A DNA stretch of 64,000 nucleotides from Eucriotettix oculatus (lineage: Eukaryota; Arthropoda; Insecta; Orthoptera; Tetrigidae). The position numbers and the translations under genes were made by a program. Under the pieces are notes generated by a model. It had not been told where the DNA came from and did not search any database. It saw only the letters and a list, made by a program, of their open reading frames with translations. The stretch spans positions 17,093,145-17,157,144 of the forward strand of contig CM067379.1 in NCBI GenBank assembly GCA_034510155.1. Reading direction: 5' to 3'. This document shows, piece by piece, positions 12,091 through 23,999 of the stretch (positions within the stretch are counted from its first letter, which is position 1; every line of letters starts with the position of its first letter).

Positions 12091-12419
12091 TATACCTAGT
12101 TTCAGACAATTGATTTTTAGTATAAGTTCATTTTATTTTGTCACTTACTAATAAGTTGAACGATAGGAACTTAGGAAGCAGTATCTTCATTACTTACACG
12201 CACATTACACTTAATCTCCAATTAAGTAAAAATCTCTGTAAAGATGTTCCTTACAGTCCAAAGTTATGAAAACAATGTAGGAAAGAGTGTTATACGACGT
12301 CGTTTCCGGGTTGTTAGGTCACGTTGTTGTTGTTGTTTTTTTTGTCAGGTTTTTTTTCTTGCACAACGTTTCGCTCGACACTGAGCCGAGCATTTTCAAG
12401 TCGGTTGTTGCTCTGTGTG

Positions 12420-12585
12420 TGCACAGCGTTGCTTTTGATATCTTTGGGACGCTAACTTTCAGTCTTATCTGTTTACTTGGATCTGTCGGCATCCAGACAC
12501 CTTACGGACCAATGAAGGGGAACTTTCACGTCACACCTTAAACACGTCAGAAGTGCAAATTAAACACTCACTGTTGCTTTACAGT
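12420..12585 (+). repeat. Dispersed repeat, paired with 15060-15205
   Basis: Shares ACGCTAACTTTC/TTGCAGT, GATATCTGTCGG-type, GGACCAATG, CACGTCACACC, TTAAACACRTCAG and GTTCAAATTAAACACACT-like blocks with 15060-15205, in the same order and orientation. No coding potential of its own. Confidence 0.6.
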
Positions 12586-12905
12586 TACGTTGTCCCGGAG
12601 ATATTTAAGCATACACAGTGTACATAGAGAGATAGATAGGACGCAGAACATTACACTGTTCCACTGCGATGCCTGGAGGCAAGAAAGGGAAGAACTGGAG
12701 AGTCATCTCAATGAAAAAGTAACTCCAGAGAATCTAGTCGCTCTTCTTCTCCAATCAGAAGAAAACTGGGTTCGGATAGAGAGACATATTTCAAAAATTT
12801 TGATAAAGAAAGGTGAAAAGTAATCTTCGCAAATTTTTACTGACTGGACAACACCATCCTGAAGATAGTCCCGGAATTTAAAATGTCCGAAAGGAATGAT
12901 GTGTA
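12586..12905 (+). mobile_element. LINE remnant, fourth type (ORF2 C-terminus)
   Basis: The open frame 12590-12823 reads TLFHCDAWRQEREELE, then NLVALLLQSEENW and RHISKILIKKGE. The 'T.FHC..W...R..L' block followed by 'W..v..f...i...K..e' is the C-terminal tail of I/R1/Jockey-type LINE proteins. Only this tail is present. The stop after KGEK is probably the native one. Confidence 0.8.
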
Positions 12906-13164
12906 AATAAATATGTCTATAGTTATAAGATGTACATAGATATAAGATGCACGTAGTTATAGTAGTAAATAAATAGATGTATAGGTCCCGTTGAAGAAAA
13001 ATAGCAATAATGACACCTCACCGAAGTAATGTATATATATAGTCCCGGGGAGGAAGATGTCAGGTAATAATAAGGGTTTAGTGGGTAAGAATCCCACACT
13101 GTTGAGGAGTGCGGACCATCCTCTTCGTCTTTTGAGGTTTCCACTTTTTGTCCCTCGTTAAAAA

Positions 13165-13166
13165 AA

Positions 13167-13226
<60 letters not shown>

Positions 13227-13230
13227 AGAG
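13165..13230 (+). repeat. Microsatellite (GATA)n then (GA)n
   Basis: Four to five GATA units pass into a run of about 20 GA units, then GAAA/GAGA. It is immediately followed by a Penelope-like end segment. Confidence 0.9.
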
Positions 13231-13231
13231 C

Positions 13232-13435
13232 AACAGTCTTGGCCTATTAAAGCCAATCACAGGCGGTTTGTGCTTGCACAGACTTGCCTCAGACTATATA
13301 AATGCTTACACTCACCGAATTTGACACTTCAGTCTGAAGATGATGGCAGAGCAAGCCATCGAAACGTCACTGTTTAAATCTTTGACCCGGTTGGAAACTC
13401 GAGAGGAATTTATACAGTCTTGGCCTAGTTTCGTA
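13232..13435 (+). mobile_element. Penelope-like 3'-terminal segment (candidate)
   Basis: Contains CTTCAGTCTGAAGATGATGG, GCCATCGAAACGTCA and GACCCGGTTGGAAACTCGAG. The 'TGAAGATGG ... CGAAACGT ... ACCCGGT' order is shared in style with the 41440-42045 Penelope-like remnant but is not the same sequence. No coding region attached. Confidence 0.45.
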
Positions 13436-13929
13436 ATACCAAGGAGGGTGGTATTGGAGTTCCAGCTACTGAGAAGTCGCCGTAGAGGGAAGGAGCAGTG
13501 GGAAACCTGAAGGTGTTTTATAGGGAAGAAGATAGTAGTAGTAGTAGCAAGATTCGGACCCGACTTGTCGTATCTCAGCCCAGTGTCGTAGTAACTCGAT
13601 CAAATATGAGCTGTGAAGATAGGAAATAAGAAAGCGTTGAAATGAAGCGCCGGAGATCAACTCCGGGAGTCACAACCTGAAAGAAAAATGTGGTGGTAGG
13701 AAAATGACTGACTTGATCGTCGTCTAGTAGGATGAGTCTCAGCAGGACGTGTCGAAGTTGAGAAATTGGGGGCCGTTTTGAGTCAGCGTCTTGTCTAATC
13801 GGGCTGGTCTTAAAGTAGTGAGAATGAAAATGCTCGGCGCTGTCGAGCGAAACGTTGGAAAGAACAACCCGATTCCCCCCCCCCCCAAAAAAAACACCGT
13901 TACCTAACAATTCCCCCCCTCCCAAAAAA

Positions 13930-15055
13930 AGTCATATAATACAGATGCAAACATGGCCACATAGTCAGTAGTTTAATACATAAAAGAATCGACCGGCATA
14001 CACTTGTAGGATAAAGAAGCATAGACAAAGCAAACGGAAAGATTTTTTTTTTCTCATCCGTTATATTTTACTGACTCTTGAAAGGTTATTTACGTAGTTA
14101 TTCAGTTTCGATGTGTTGCCCAACAGCGGTTATACACACACACACAGAGAATTTAAAAGAAAAAAAATCACCAAACAAACATCAAAGACAGATGTCGTGA
14201 GTTTTTATATGCAAATATAGATTTATCTTCAGCAAAAGGACAGATTACACTTACAAAGAATAAACGTAGATTAGTTTGAAAGTGAGCACATATGTCGAGT
14301 ATGAAGCATGTTTAGGCACTCAAAGAGATAAAAAATACCCACACACAGAGGTTTTTGTACACACACACACGTGTGTCTACTAGTAGAGAATTCATACATG
14401 GGAACCACTGCTCGTAAAAAATAACTGTTAGAAATATTAAACCTTTGTTATGTACACTAATGTCAACTTGCTTACATATGGTTTTATCATACATACTTAA
14501 GCATTTATTATTGCGATAATATCGGAAGCGTAGTTTTTACCTATTAAAAAGATAAAATTTTTTACCCAAAAAAAACCAACAAAAAAAAGTTGGAAAAATA
14601 AAATACAATTTTTTTTTCGGTGTTAGAATGTTTATAGTTAGTGTTTAGTTGTCGTTTATGCCATCAAGTTGAAATTGGTGATAAAATAGTTTTGATATTT
14701 TGTGCATATAGTAAAACTTTTTTTGTAACAAGTGATAACACTGAACTCTATGAATAATATTTGAATAAAACTTGGCAAAGTAAAGTATGATATAGGTTGT
14801 TCCCCATTATTGTATCAATCGAAGTAATAAACTACTTTCACTCTCTTAGTTTCTTTTTTTTTTAGGAAAACGTTTTTTTATACATTTTTTTTATATCTCA
14901 CATTGGTCTCGAAACGTCCTTCCAGAAGAACTCCTGGCGCAAGGCTAAGTGTTAGAATGACGGTTACATGAGAAGATATACGTACCAACGACCGAGCGAA
15001 GGTTCAACGTCCATTTAGAATTCCTGAGAAAAAACAGAAACAAAAGTAAATGCGG
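13930..15055. other. AT-rich stretch, no gene
   Basis: Homopolymer-rich sequence (runs of A and T, short CA repeats near 14135 and 14360). No exon or transposon protein recognised. Confidence 0.55.
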
Positions 15056-15059
15056 TATA

Positions 15060-15205
15060 TAAAATAATCTCTTGACGCTAACTTTGCAGTTCACACACAT
15101 TTTCGTCCTCCTTTTGGGATATCTGTCGGGCATGGACCAATGCACGTCACACCAACGGTCCCTTAAACACATCAGCAGTTCAAATTAAACACACTATTTT
15201 TTTTA
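15060..15205 (+). repeat. Dispersed repeat, paired with 12420-12585
   Basis: Second copy of the block described at 12420. In this copy the GGTCCCTTAAACACATCAGC part is present and the central part is diverged. Nothing in it codes. Confidence 0.6.
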
Positions 15206-15594
15206 TGACTTATTGTCGCCTTCACGGTACTTTTAACAGTTATTATTAGTATTATTATTACAATATTTTCTGTCACGCTGAGAGAGTTTTCGAGAGCTAC
15301 TTGTTATTCTGAAGCTTGTCTTCGGGAAGATATTGGCCGTGGCCTCGTCGGACGTGCTGAGTGGTCCAGATACCCGTCCGACATGGCGACGAAAGATTCT
15401 GAGAATCATCTGCAAAAAGAAACAAAACAAAAAACAAAGGTCGCTTGTAAATAAGTCACCTTGCATAATCTTACTGAAAACAACCAAAACGGAATCCGAC
15501 CATCACTATTCTAATTTACTAACTTAAAAATTACAATGCAAATGGACCTCAATAAGATTAAAACTAATCTTATAAGACAGAAGACCAAAGAAAC

Positions 15595-16565
15595 CGGTCT
15601 AAGTTTATGGCATTTGTAAGAAAAGCGTTTGATATAGTCAACAGGAAACACACTATTAAGGATTTTGAAGAGCACTGGAGAAAAGGAGGCGTAGGCATAA
15701 CCTCTACAAGAACACAGGCAGCTATAATTAGAACAGAAAAACAAGAAAAGAGAACAGAAATCAAGAAAGGAGTAAGACAAGGATGCAGCCAGTCGCCCAT
15801 CTTCTGATAAATAGAACAGATGACGAAGGAAGTTAAAACGGAATACGGAAAAGGAATCATACAGCTTGGAAAATAAATAAAACCCCTACACTTTGCCGAC
15901 GACATTGTGGTATTAGGGGAGTCAGAAAAAGACGTGGAAACCGAAATAAATGGCATGAACGGAATCCTGGACAAAGAGTTCAATATGAGGATTAATAGAG
16001 GGAAACTAAGGTGATAAAGTGTAGTTTGGGAAACAGAGGAATAACTATAATAACTAGGGATGGTAGAAGTATAGTAGACATAAAGAGTAGGATAGCACAG
16101 GTGAAAAAGAGGAATTTACCTACGGGTAATATAAGTGTCAATATTAGGAAATCGTTGCTAAAAATTTTCGTATGGAGCGTGGCGTTATATGGGTGCGAAA
16201 CGTGGACGATAGGAGTTGGGGAAGAGAAAAGAATAGAAGCCTTTGAAATGTGGTGCCATAGGCGAATACTGAAAATCATATGGGTGGATAGAATCACAAA
16301 CGATGAAGCTTTAAACAGAATAGGGGAAAAGCGAACAATATGGAGGACGTTGACCAAGAGAAGGGATAGATTAAAAGGCCACGTTTTAACCAATGAAGTT
16401 TTTGTAAAATTAGCATTAGTGGAAAGTGATCAGGAGAGGGAGGCCAAGGATGGAATACACGCTGGGTAGATTACGGAGGATATGGAAATGAAAATGCTTG
16501 CGCAGGATAGCTTTGCATGGAGGACTTCATCTGACCAGTCTTAGGACTGAATACCGTACAACAAT
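15595..16565 (+). mobile_element. LINE family A, long copy
   Basis: Runs from LMAFVRKAFDIVNRKH, through RTEIKKGVRQGCSQSP, FADDIVVLGESEKDVE, to an intact 152-codon C-terminal frame (16011-16469) with SVNIRKSLLKIFVWSVALYG, CETWTIGVGEEKRIEAFEMW and RTIWRTLTKRRDRLKGHVL. It ends GTCTTAGGACTGAATACCG and CAACAATAG. The N-terminal and C-terminal frames are separated by frameshifts. Confidence 0.92.
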
Positions 16566-16569
16566 AGTA

Positions 16570-17175
16570 ACAAACTATATTTATAACTAATTATATGTGA
16601 GCATGCTTACATACTTATATTAATACATTTTACAATTAATTTATTTCACTTCTTAGAATCCTTATGTTAAATTTTAATCACATTGCTGTAAAGATAATTT
16701 TGGTGGGGAGGGATATATATTTTTGGTTGTTGCTTTCTTAAGTTGTAACATAGCATACAAATTCCATTTTCCCTCATTAATAATTATAACTTAATATTTA
16801 TTTTTAGATTAAGAAAAAAAGGACTTTTAAAAGAGAATAGATTGTGAAAATCATCAACCAATCCCTTCCGATGCGCTGAATTCCGAACGCGATTTTGTTT
16901 TCGATGTTTAAGGTTACAATTAAAAAACAGAAGAGAAGAAAATTTCGTGATTAGTTTTTCTTGATTTATGTTAATGTACTGTGTGCAGTTTCTTCTATAA
17001 GTGGAAAGCTATCTGCAAATGGCAACTTTATAAAATATATTAGGAACTAGAAATTGAAGACGAGAAATAATGATAATTATAATATTCCAAGAAAGCTGAA
17101 AAATTATGAAGGATAATTTAATCAATTTCTATGGGAATGAACACCTGTTGTGAGTTTATTTATTAACGTACATCT
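16570..17175. other. AT-rich stretch, no gene
   Basis: Nothing recognisable between the LINE tail and the minisatellite. Confidence 0.5.
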
Positions 17176-17177
17176 GA

Positions 17178-17552
17178 ATCAAATTTGTTTCTAAACGCTC
17201 ATGTTTTCAAATAAACCCTGGCGTTATTAGGGGATTATTGGGTGTGAATTCGAGTAGTTTCTAATCGTTAATGTTTTCAAATAAACCTTGACGCTTTTAG
17301 GGGATGATTGAGTTTTGAATTCGAATTGTTTCTGAACGTTAACGTTTTTACATATACCCTGACGCTTTTAGGGGATGATTGGGGGTTAATTCAAGTAGTT
17401 TTTAAACGTTAATGTTTTTTTTTAAATATACTTTGACGTTGACGCTATTAGGGGATGAATGAAGGGATGAACTCGAGTAGTCACTAAACGTTAATGTTTT
17501 AAAATATTCCCTGACACTTTTAGGGGATGATTGGGGTTGAATTCGAGTGCCC
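17178..17552 (+). repeat. Minisatellite, about five units of ~70 bp
   Basis: Unit starts at 17201, 17271, 17342, 17412 and 17494, preceded by a partial unit. Each has ATGTTTT-AAATA, CCTGACGCTTTTAGGGGATGA, a GAATTCGAGTAGTTTCTAA-like part and ACGTTA. The fourth unit is about 12 bp longer through a duplicated GACGTT. Divergence between neighbours is about 10-20% by eye. Confidence 0.9.
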
Positions 17553-17849
17553 ACGGGCATGACGCTTGCTCCTCCCCCCCGTTTTTCTTCTTTCAAGTGA
17601 AAAGGGGAGGTTCTAAGTTGATTGGAACTTAGTACGTTAATGTTGAGTAGCCATATCACTTTTATATTTTTCCCTGGCTCTCAATACAGCTTCTGTTTAT
17701 CCTTATAAAATTAATTATTTCACTGCTATAAACAGCCAGTTGTATGTTGAATGTCAATTTATTCCATTAAAATTTGTAGATTTTAATTGTTCCCGACGGT
17801 AGTTTACCCAAAGGCCTTCGACACCAGTGCATACGCATCCTAAATTAAA

Positions 17850-17965
17850 TGAAGGTGCCTGGGTTTGTGAGAACCTTGAGAGTACGAGGTCAATCTGGAG
17901 AGAAATGCCTGCGAGAGGAAACTCTCCCTTCCCTCAGACATGTCCCTGTTGCCACCGTCGTATGA
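17850..17965 (+). repeat. Dispersed repeat, paired with 51535-51665
   Basis: Shares GTGAGAACCTT, GAGAGTACGAGG, CAATCTGG-GAGAAAT-CCTG with 51535-51665 in the same order. Class unknown. Confidence 0.55.
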
Positions 17966-18205
17966 TAAGTGTGACAGTCTCTCTTCCCCAGATTCCGTAA
18001 TGTATGTGTGTGACTTACCGATTCTGGGCCTAGGACCCACCTTAGAGTGAACTAGGAAGACGAGGCTGTCCGCTGCAGAGATCACAACAGCCTGACATAA
18101 TGACCGTCGGTGTGGATATGTCATTCTGCAACAAGCCCACACACATGGTCGTCTCAGTGGCAGCAGCAGGTGGACGATTCTTGCAGCAAAGCAAAATAAA
18201 GAAGA

Positions 18206-18248
18206 GGGGGGCGGGGGCGAGGGGCTGGGGGGCGGGGGCGGGGCGGGG
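18206..18248 (+). other. G-run tract with G-quadruplex potential
   Basis: At least seven runs of four or more G within 43 bp, separated by C, CGA or CT. It lies beside a moderately GC-rich region (18180-18800) with no recognised exon. Confidence 0.6.
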
Positions 18249-18249
18249 T

Positions 18250-19090
18250 TTTGCATCGTAACTACAAGCGGACGGGAGCAAGCAAATATCTATTAGCAGA
18301 GAACAGTGCAAGACAAACAGTGCATGACATGGCAACATCTTGGACCGAAGGGAAGCGGACAGCGCCGATTAGATCTAAACCCGGTTTACTCTTGGTGCAA
18401 CACAGGGATTGGTTGACGATGCCATGCAATAACTCTTACAAATACACACCTTCATCTTCACGTATCCAAAAAAAAAATGTTAACCACCTTCTTCCATTAG
18501 ACAGGAACTGGAGCGAACTACGAGCGAGGGTCACTCCACAACCTTTCTCAATCTCCTGAGCTTTCTCCTCTCTCCCCCCACACTATCTCGTTGCTTTTTT
18601 CGAATGTCACGTGAAGCAACCATCTTGAAGGCGCGCCGCGACACCACCCACTAACGGCAACGCATTGAAGTAAAATTTCTGAGTAACTGTACTGTAATAG
18701 CAATCCTCCACGGGTGAGGACTTGTTGTGCGTGCGCGTTGTATCCCCCTGGAAATGTTTTGAGGTTAGGTTAGGTCGTCGTTGTCCTTGGAGCGGTCCGC
18801 GGTCAGGGCGGACAATAAAACTTTTTTTGAAAACGCCTCAGGAAAAGGATGAACAAATGCGAAAAAATAGTTTTTAGGGCAGTACAGTGTTGGACAAATG
18901 GATTGTTAGCGGCGGGAAGAGGAGAGAAAGGACACTGTGAGTGCTTTGGAGGGAGAGTGGTTTTTTTTTGGAAACAGAGAGTATGGTGCGGGGATTTTTG
19001 GAAAGACGGAGGAGAAATGTTTGAGGAGAGACGAGACAGTTTGGTGAGAGAAGAAGAAATCCTGTGATGCTGTTGATTAATTTCCGCATA
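18250..19090. other. Mixed-composition stretch, no gene recognised
   Basis: Contains several 60-100 codon frames without motifs. 18600-18800 is relatively rich in CpG. No repeat partner seen elsewhere in the window. Confidence 0.45.
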
Positions 19091-19094
19091 ACTA

Positions 19095-19682
19095 CCAACT
19101 CCCCCCATTCTCCCTAATTTTCCTTAGCGAATTCCATTCTACGCCGCTTTCTTCTATTCACTCCATTCTATTGATAATTTTACAAGACCCTCATCTCTTA
19201 AAACGTGGCCTATTAATCTCCTCTTGGGTCAAAGTTCTCTACATTGTTCTCTCTTCCCCTATTCTCATTCGTACTTTCTCCTTAATCTCATTGTCCTACA
19301 GCACAAAATTTCAAAGGCTTCTATTCTTTTCCTTTTTTTTGCAACTCCTACCGTCCACGTTTCGTACCCATATTACGTCACACTCCATACGAACAGTTTT
19401 AGTAATGTTTTCCTAATATTCATACTTATATGTAAGTAAATCCCTCTTTCTTGACCTATGCCATCCTACTCTAGTTATTACGCTGCCCCAAATAGCAAAA
19501 TTCCGTACCTTCCTTCAAAATACCCCTCCGCAATGTAACAGCATTTTTTTATTCCTCTGTTTCCCTGTCCTCAACTCGATCACCTTGGTTTTACCTCTAT
19601 TAATTCCTCATATTGAACTCTTTCTCCGGGGTCACGTTCATGACATTTACTACAGATACTACCCCTAATTCTACAATATTAA
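19095..19682 (-). mobile_element. LINE family A fragment
   Basis: Minus-strand copy from the NRRG/MEYAK-like region at 19095 up to the FADD-proximal segment (19660). The 3' terminus is missing. Many frameshifts. Confidence 0.82.
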
Positions 19683-19689
19683 TTTAAAG

Positions 19690-20805
19690 TTAGTGTCTGA
19701 CGAACCTCATTGCGAAAAGTTTCTATCTCTGGTTTTGTTCTGTGGTAAATAGTCTTCTTAAAAAAATAAAGTTACTTTCGAAAGTTGTGTCTAACTAAAA
19801 CCCACGTAGACCATCACAAGAGGTACAATAAAAGATCTGCTTTTTATTTAAGCCGAAGCATTTAAAGACTAATATTTCACATGCAAAACGTCCCAATTTC
19901 ATCATTATTTGCCAATACAATCAGTAATTAATAACATAAATTAAATCTACTAACGTCTGATATTAAAATTAAATAGCAAGAAAAACCTAATATTCATTAT
20001 AGTTAAATTCAAAAATATTTATTTTCCGATTATAAAAAGAAAATTATACTTCCTGTTTTAAGTATTTGATATTACGGTTACTGTCCTCCACTCCGTTCAT
20101 AATCAATTAATTTAAAGTTGTCTAAATTGTTATTTTAAATCATAAATTATAAAACTTGGTAAGTAAAATAAAAATAAATTAAATTTATATTATTTAAAAT
20201 AGAACAACAGCAATAATACTTTAATATAAAATTATAATTCTGTAATATTTAACAACCATTAAAATTCTTCATGATTCAAAAAAAAATTATTCAATAATTA
20301 TCTAACGAAAACCTTTACATGTATATATATTTTCTTTTACCGACATCAGGTTGTACCTGACTGGAAAGTTGGTTAAAGAAACTGTCATTCATAATTATTA
20401 TTAATATTATAACTAATTCTCAGATATTTACTTAAAACATTGGTTTTATTACCCGCGAAATATCCAATAATTATACTTTTAAAAAAATTATTACTTAGAC
20501 TTCAAAACCAAATTAATGGTTTATATTGGCATTTCGATAAATGAAATTATATTGTCTTACAGCCCACCGAAAATAAATTGGTTCATGCAAAAACTGGATG
20601 AAAATAGAAATTGAAACTGACAAAATTTTGTTCGAAATATATTGATTAATTTTGTAGTTAAATGTACATAATTATATATAAATAATTATATAAAGTATAA
20701 TAATATTATTTATTGACGGCTATTTTTTATAAATATTAATGTATAATTACTTACATTAATAATGTAAGGCTTAATGGTTATATATGTCGACGACCGAGAA
20801 AGATA
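19690..20805. other. Very AT-rich stretch, no gene
   Basis: Over 1 kb of sequence dominated by A and T, with scattered TAATTA-type motifs. No exon or transposon remnant recognised. Confidence 0.55.
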
Positions 20806-20809
20806 AGTA

Positions 20810-21605
20810 ATTCATAACCTCTACAGAAGGCAGTCAGCAGTCATTTGAATGGAAGGACACGAAAGGAAAGGAGTAACACAAGGATGCAGTCTGTCACTTA
20901 TAAATAGAACAGGCAACGAAGAAAGTTAAAATGGAATATGGAGAAAGAATCATACTGCAAGATGAAAAAATAATAACCCTAAGGTTTGCGGATGATATTG
21001 TGGTGGCAGGGGAGTCAGAAGAAGGCTTGGAAAGCATAATAAATGGCATGACCATGGCCATGGAGGAAGAGTTGAATGTGAGGATTAATAGAGGGGAAAA
21101 CCAAGGTAACGGAGTGTAGTTTGGCAGCGTAATAACTAGAGTAGGACAGCACAGGCAAGGAAGGCGAATATAAGTGTGAATATTAGGAAATCATTATTTA
21201 AAAATGTTGGTACGGTGCGTGGCGTTATGTGAGGTGCGAAACGTAGACGGTAGGAATTGCAGAAAGGAAAAGAATAGAATCCTTTGAAATGTGGTGCTAT
21301 AGATGAATGAGATGGGTGGATAGAATCACTACCTAGGAAGCTCTAAGCGGAATTGGGGAAAAGAGAACAATTTGGAGGACTTTGATCAAGACAAGGGACA
21401 TATTAATAGGCCACGTTTTAAGACATGAGGGTCTTGTAGAATTAGCTTTAGGGGGAAGTAAACTGAAGAGGAAGCCCAAGGATGGAATACGCTAAGCATA
21501 TTAGGGAGGATGTAAGGTGTGGTAAAAGGTTTGTGCCAGATAGGTTAGCATGGAGGATTGCAACAGATCACTCTTAGGACTGAATGCCACAACAACAACA
21601 ACAAA
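20810..21605 (+). mobile_element. LINE family A copy
   Basis: Begins at the RRQSAVI segment, with KGVTQGCSLS and an open 62-codon frame (20931-21119) containing RFADDIVVAGESEEGLE. It ends AGGACTGAATGCCACAACAACAA. Several internal deletions. Confidence 0.87.
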
Positions 21606-22135
21606 TAGAAAACAAACATGTACACAATGAAACACATGTAGGTCGACCAACCAGCCATCTTGCCACTTCCAATTGAAAAGGTTCAAATACAGAAAGTGAG
21701 GTGACAACACCTAAGTAAAGTGGGAAACACGAGCTTGCAACACGGGAGGGGGGGAGAAACACACAACAAGACACACAACTACTGTGACAGAAACCAACAG
21801 CAGGGAACTTACATCTGATTGGTTTGAAAGTCGGCGTCGTCAGTGAGTGGAGGAACATGTAACGATGAACAAAGGACACAACACGTACAGCGAGCACACG
21901 ACACAGAGTGAAACCTTGGAGAAGACTTTGGAGGATCCTCTATAACGCCGAGGCTTTGCCATAGAAGGGAGGACCCACGACGTCCCTGTAGTCAACTCCT
22001 CGCAGCATTGGGATTTTCTCCTCAGTCGATGTCCAGCCTACGTCAGCCAACACAAGACACAAACACTCAGCTTTTCTCCCTTTTTTTAAAAAAAAATAAT
22101 AATAGTATTAAAAAATATTTCTCTTCCTATAAAAT
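21606..22135. other. Non-genic stretch, unrecognised repeat-like sequence
   Basis: Moderately GC-rich (ACACAAC-rich) sequence with two 70-107 codon frames on the minus strand lacking motifs. It may be an unclassified element. Confidence 0.4.
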
Positions 22136-22140
22136 TATCA

Positions 22141-23119
22141 TATTCGGGGAGTCAGAAGAAGACTTGGAAACCATAATAAATGACATGTACGTGGTCATGG
22201 AGGAAGAGTTCAATATGAGGATTAATAGAGGGAAAAACCATGGTAATGGAGTGTTGTATGGAAAACAGTGGAATAACAAAGGCTGTTAGATTGGGAAGGG
22301 ATATTTTAAAGGAACTTAAGGAATTCTGCTACTTGTGAAGCGTAATAACTAGCGTAGGATAGCACAGGCAAGGAAGGCTTTCGCGGGAAACAGGGATTTG
22401 CTTACGGGTAATATAAGTGAAAATATTAGTAAATCGTTGCTAAAAAGTTTCGTATGGAGCGTGGCGTTACATTTTTGTGAAACGTCGACGATAGGAGTTG
22501 CGGAAAGAAAAAGAATAGGTGAATGAGATGGGTGGATAGAATCATTACCGAAGAAGTTATAATCAGAATAGGGGAAGACCCTCAAGCCTCAAAATGTGGC
22601 CTATTAATCTGTCCCTTCTCTTGGTCAACGTCCTCCATATTGGTTTTCTGTAATATGGATTACATAAACGGGATAAATATTTATAAATGTTAATGTTCTA
22701 TAAAAAAACGTATTTTTGAAGTACTGAAGATAATTTGGTATTCACGCGAAATAAATTACCAGAAGTCGACCTCAGAATAATTCTACTGACTAAAGGAAAC
22801 TGGATGCGAGTTTCCTTTACCATCGCTGAAGATCACAATTCAGGCGTTTAGTTGAAATCTCATTTGTAATCTCTCATTTTAATTCTCGTTTTTATGTTGC
22901 ATGTTTCAAAAGCCTTTCAACTATTTTCATCAGCCAGGAATGGAAATCAATGACCTGGTGAAAGTCTAACACCAATCGAAAAATGTCCCGTAAATTACTG
23001 TTCGAGTAAAATTTTGGCTTTTCTTTTATATAACTTTCCCGTTCACTGGGTGAAATAAAATTTGGCCACTTTGCAGCATGCCTGGTCGGAAAATTTAAAC
23101 GGGTATAAAAAATCAATAA
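22141..23119 (+). repeat. Segmental duplication, left copy (with 27730-28689)
   Basis: Almost colinear with 27730-28689: family A LINE from GESEEDLETIIN through the C-terminal part, then the same inverted LINE junction (GAAGACCCTCAAGCCTC at about 22575), then about 480 bp of unique AT-rich sequence including TAATATGGATTACATAAACG and CATGCCTGGTCGG. One indel of roughly 17 bp near 22467 plus scattered substitutions. The unique part is not a known repeat. Confidence 0.9.
22573..22645 (-). mobile_element. Inverted LINE family A segment at a palindromic junction
   Basis: A short minus-strand piece (codes for WRTLTKRRD on minus) follows a plus-strand copy that stops at NRIGED. The junction is identical at 28147-28218, so it arose before the duplication. 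Confidence 0.75.
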
Positions 23120-23970
23120 TTTTTGGAGATGGAGATGATGGAGTGTAGTATGGAAAATAGTGGAATTACAAAGGCTGTTAGATTAGGAAGGAATATTAAT
23201 TTTGATGGAAGTTAAGGAATTCTGCTGCTTGGGAAGCGTAATAACTAGGGATGCTAGAAGTACAGTAGAAAGAAAAAGTAGGATAGCACAGGCAAGGAAG
23301 GCTTTCGTGAAAAAGGGGAGTTTATTTACGAGTGATTGCGTGTAGGATGGGAAAAAGTGATGGAGGGCAGGATGGGAAACAGTGGAATAACTCAGGCTGT
23401 TAGATTGTGAAGGGATATTTTGACAGAAGTTAAGGAATTCTGCTACTTGGGCAGCGAAATAACTAGAGTAGGATAACACAGACGAGGAAGAGGAATTTAC
23501 TTACGGCTAATATATGTACGAGTATTACGAAATTATTATTATTAAAAATATTGGTACGGTGTGTGTTGTTATATGTGTGCGAAACCTGGACCATAGGAGT
23601 TGCGGAAAGGAAAGGAATAGAAGCCTTTGAAATGTGGTGCTATAGGAGAATGAGATGGGTGGATAGAATAACTTAACGAGGAAGTTATAAACGGAACAGG
23701 GGAAGTGAGAACAATTTTGAGGACGTTGACCAAGAGAGGGGATAGATTAATAGGCCACGTTTTTAGGCATGAGTGTCTTTAATAAGTGGGAATAAGTGGG
23801 AAGCTTGTGGGGTTAAAACAGAAAACGGAGGAAAAGTATGGAATACACTAATCAGAATAGGGAGAATTCTCGATGTGGTAGTTATGCAGTAATGAAAAGA
23901 CTTGCGCAAGATAGGATGTCATGGAAGGTTGCATCAGACCTGTTTAAGGACCGGATACCACGACAACAAA
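23120..23970 (+). mobile_element. LINE family A, composite of two partial copies
   Basis: The segment coding for GITKAVRLGRN...LGSVIT occurs at 23125-23335 and again at 23340-23480, so two copies are fused in tandem. The second continues to a 3' end (ACCGGATACCACGACAAC). Confidence 0.85.
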
Positions 23971-23999
23971 AAGAATCTAATAAATTATAAATGGTTGTA

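Larger units (their letters stand above)
12310..13915. repeat. Inverted repeat pair P3
   Basis: 12310-12405 (TTGTTAGGTCACG, AACGTTTCGCTCGACACTGA, GAGCATTTTCAAG) recurs inverted at 13808-13912 (AAAATGCTCGGCGCTGTCGA, GCGAAACGTT, CCGTTACCTAACAA). The arms are 1.4 kb apart and the interval holds two other repeats, so it may be one foldback element hit by later insertions or two independent copies. Confidence 0.6.

Noticed and set aside
17178..17552. Possible CRISPR-like array
   Set aside because: Units are contiguous tandem copies with no unique spacers, in a eukaryotic context.
18763..18775. GGTTAGGTTAGG, two units of the insect telomere repeat
   Set aside because: Only two units; far too short to be an interstitial telomere tract.
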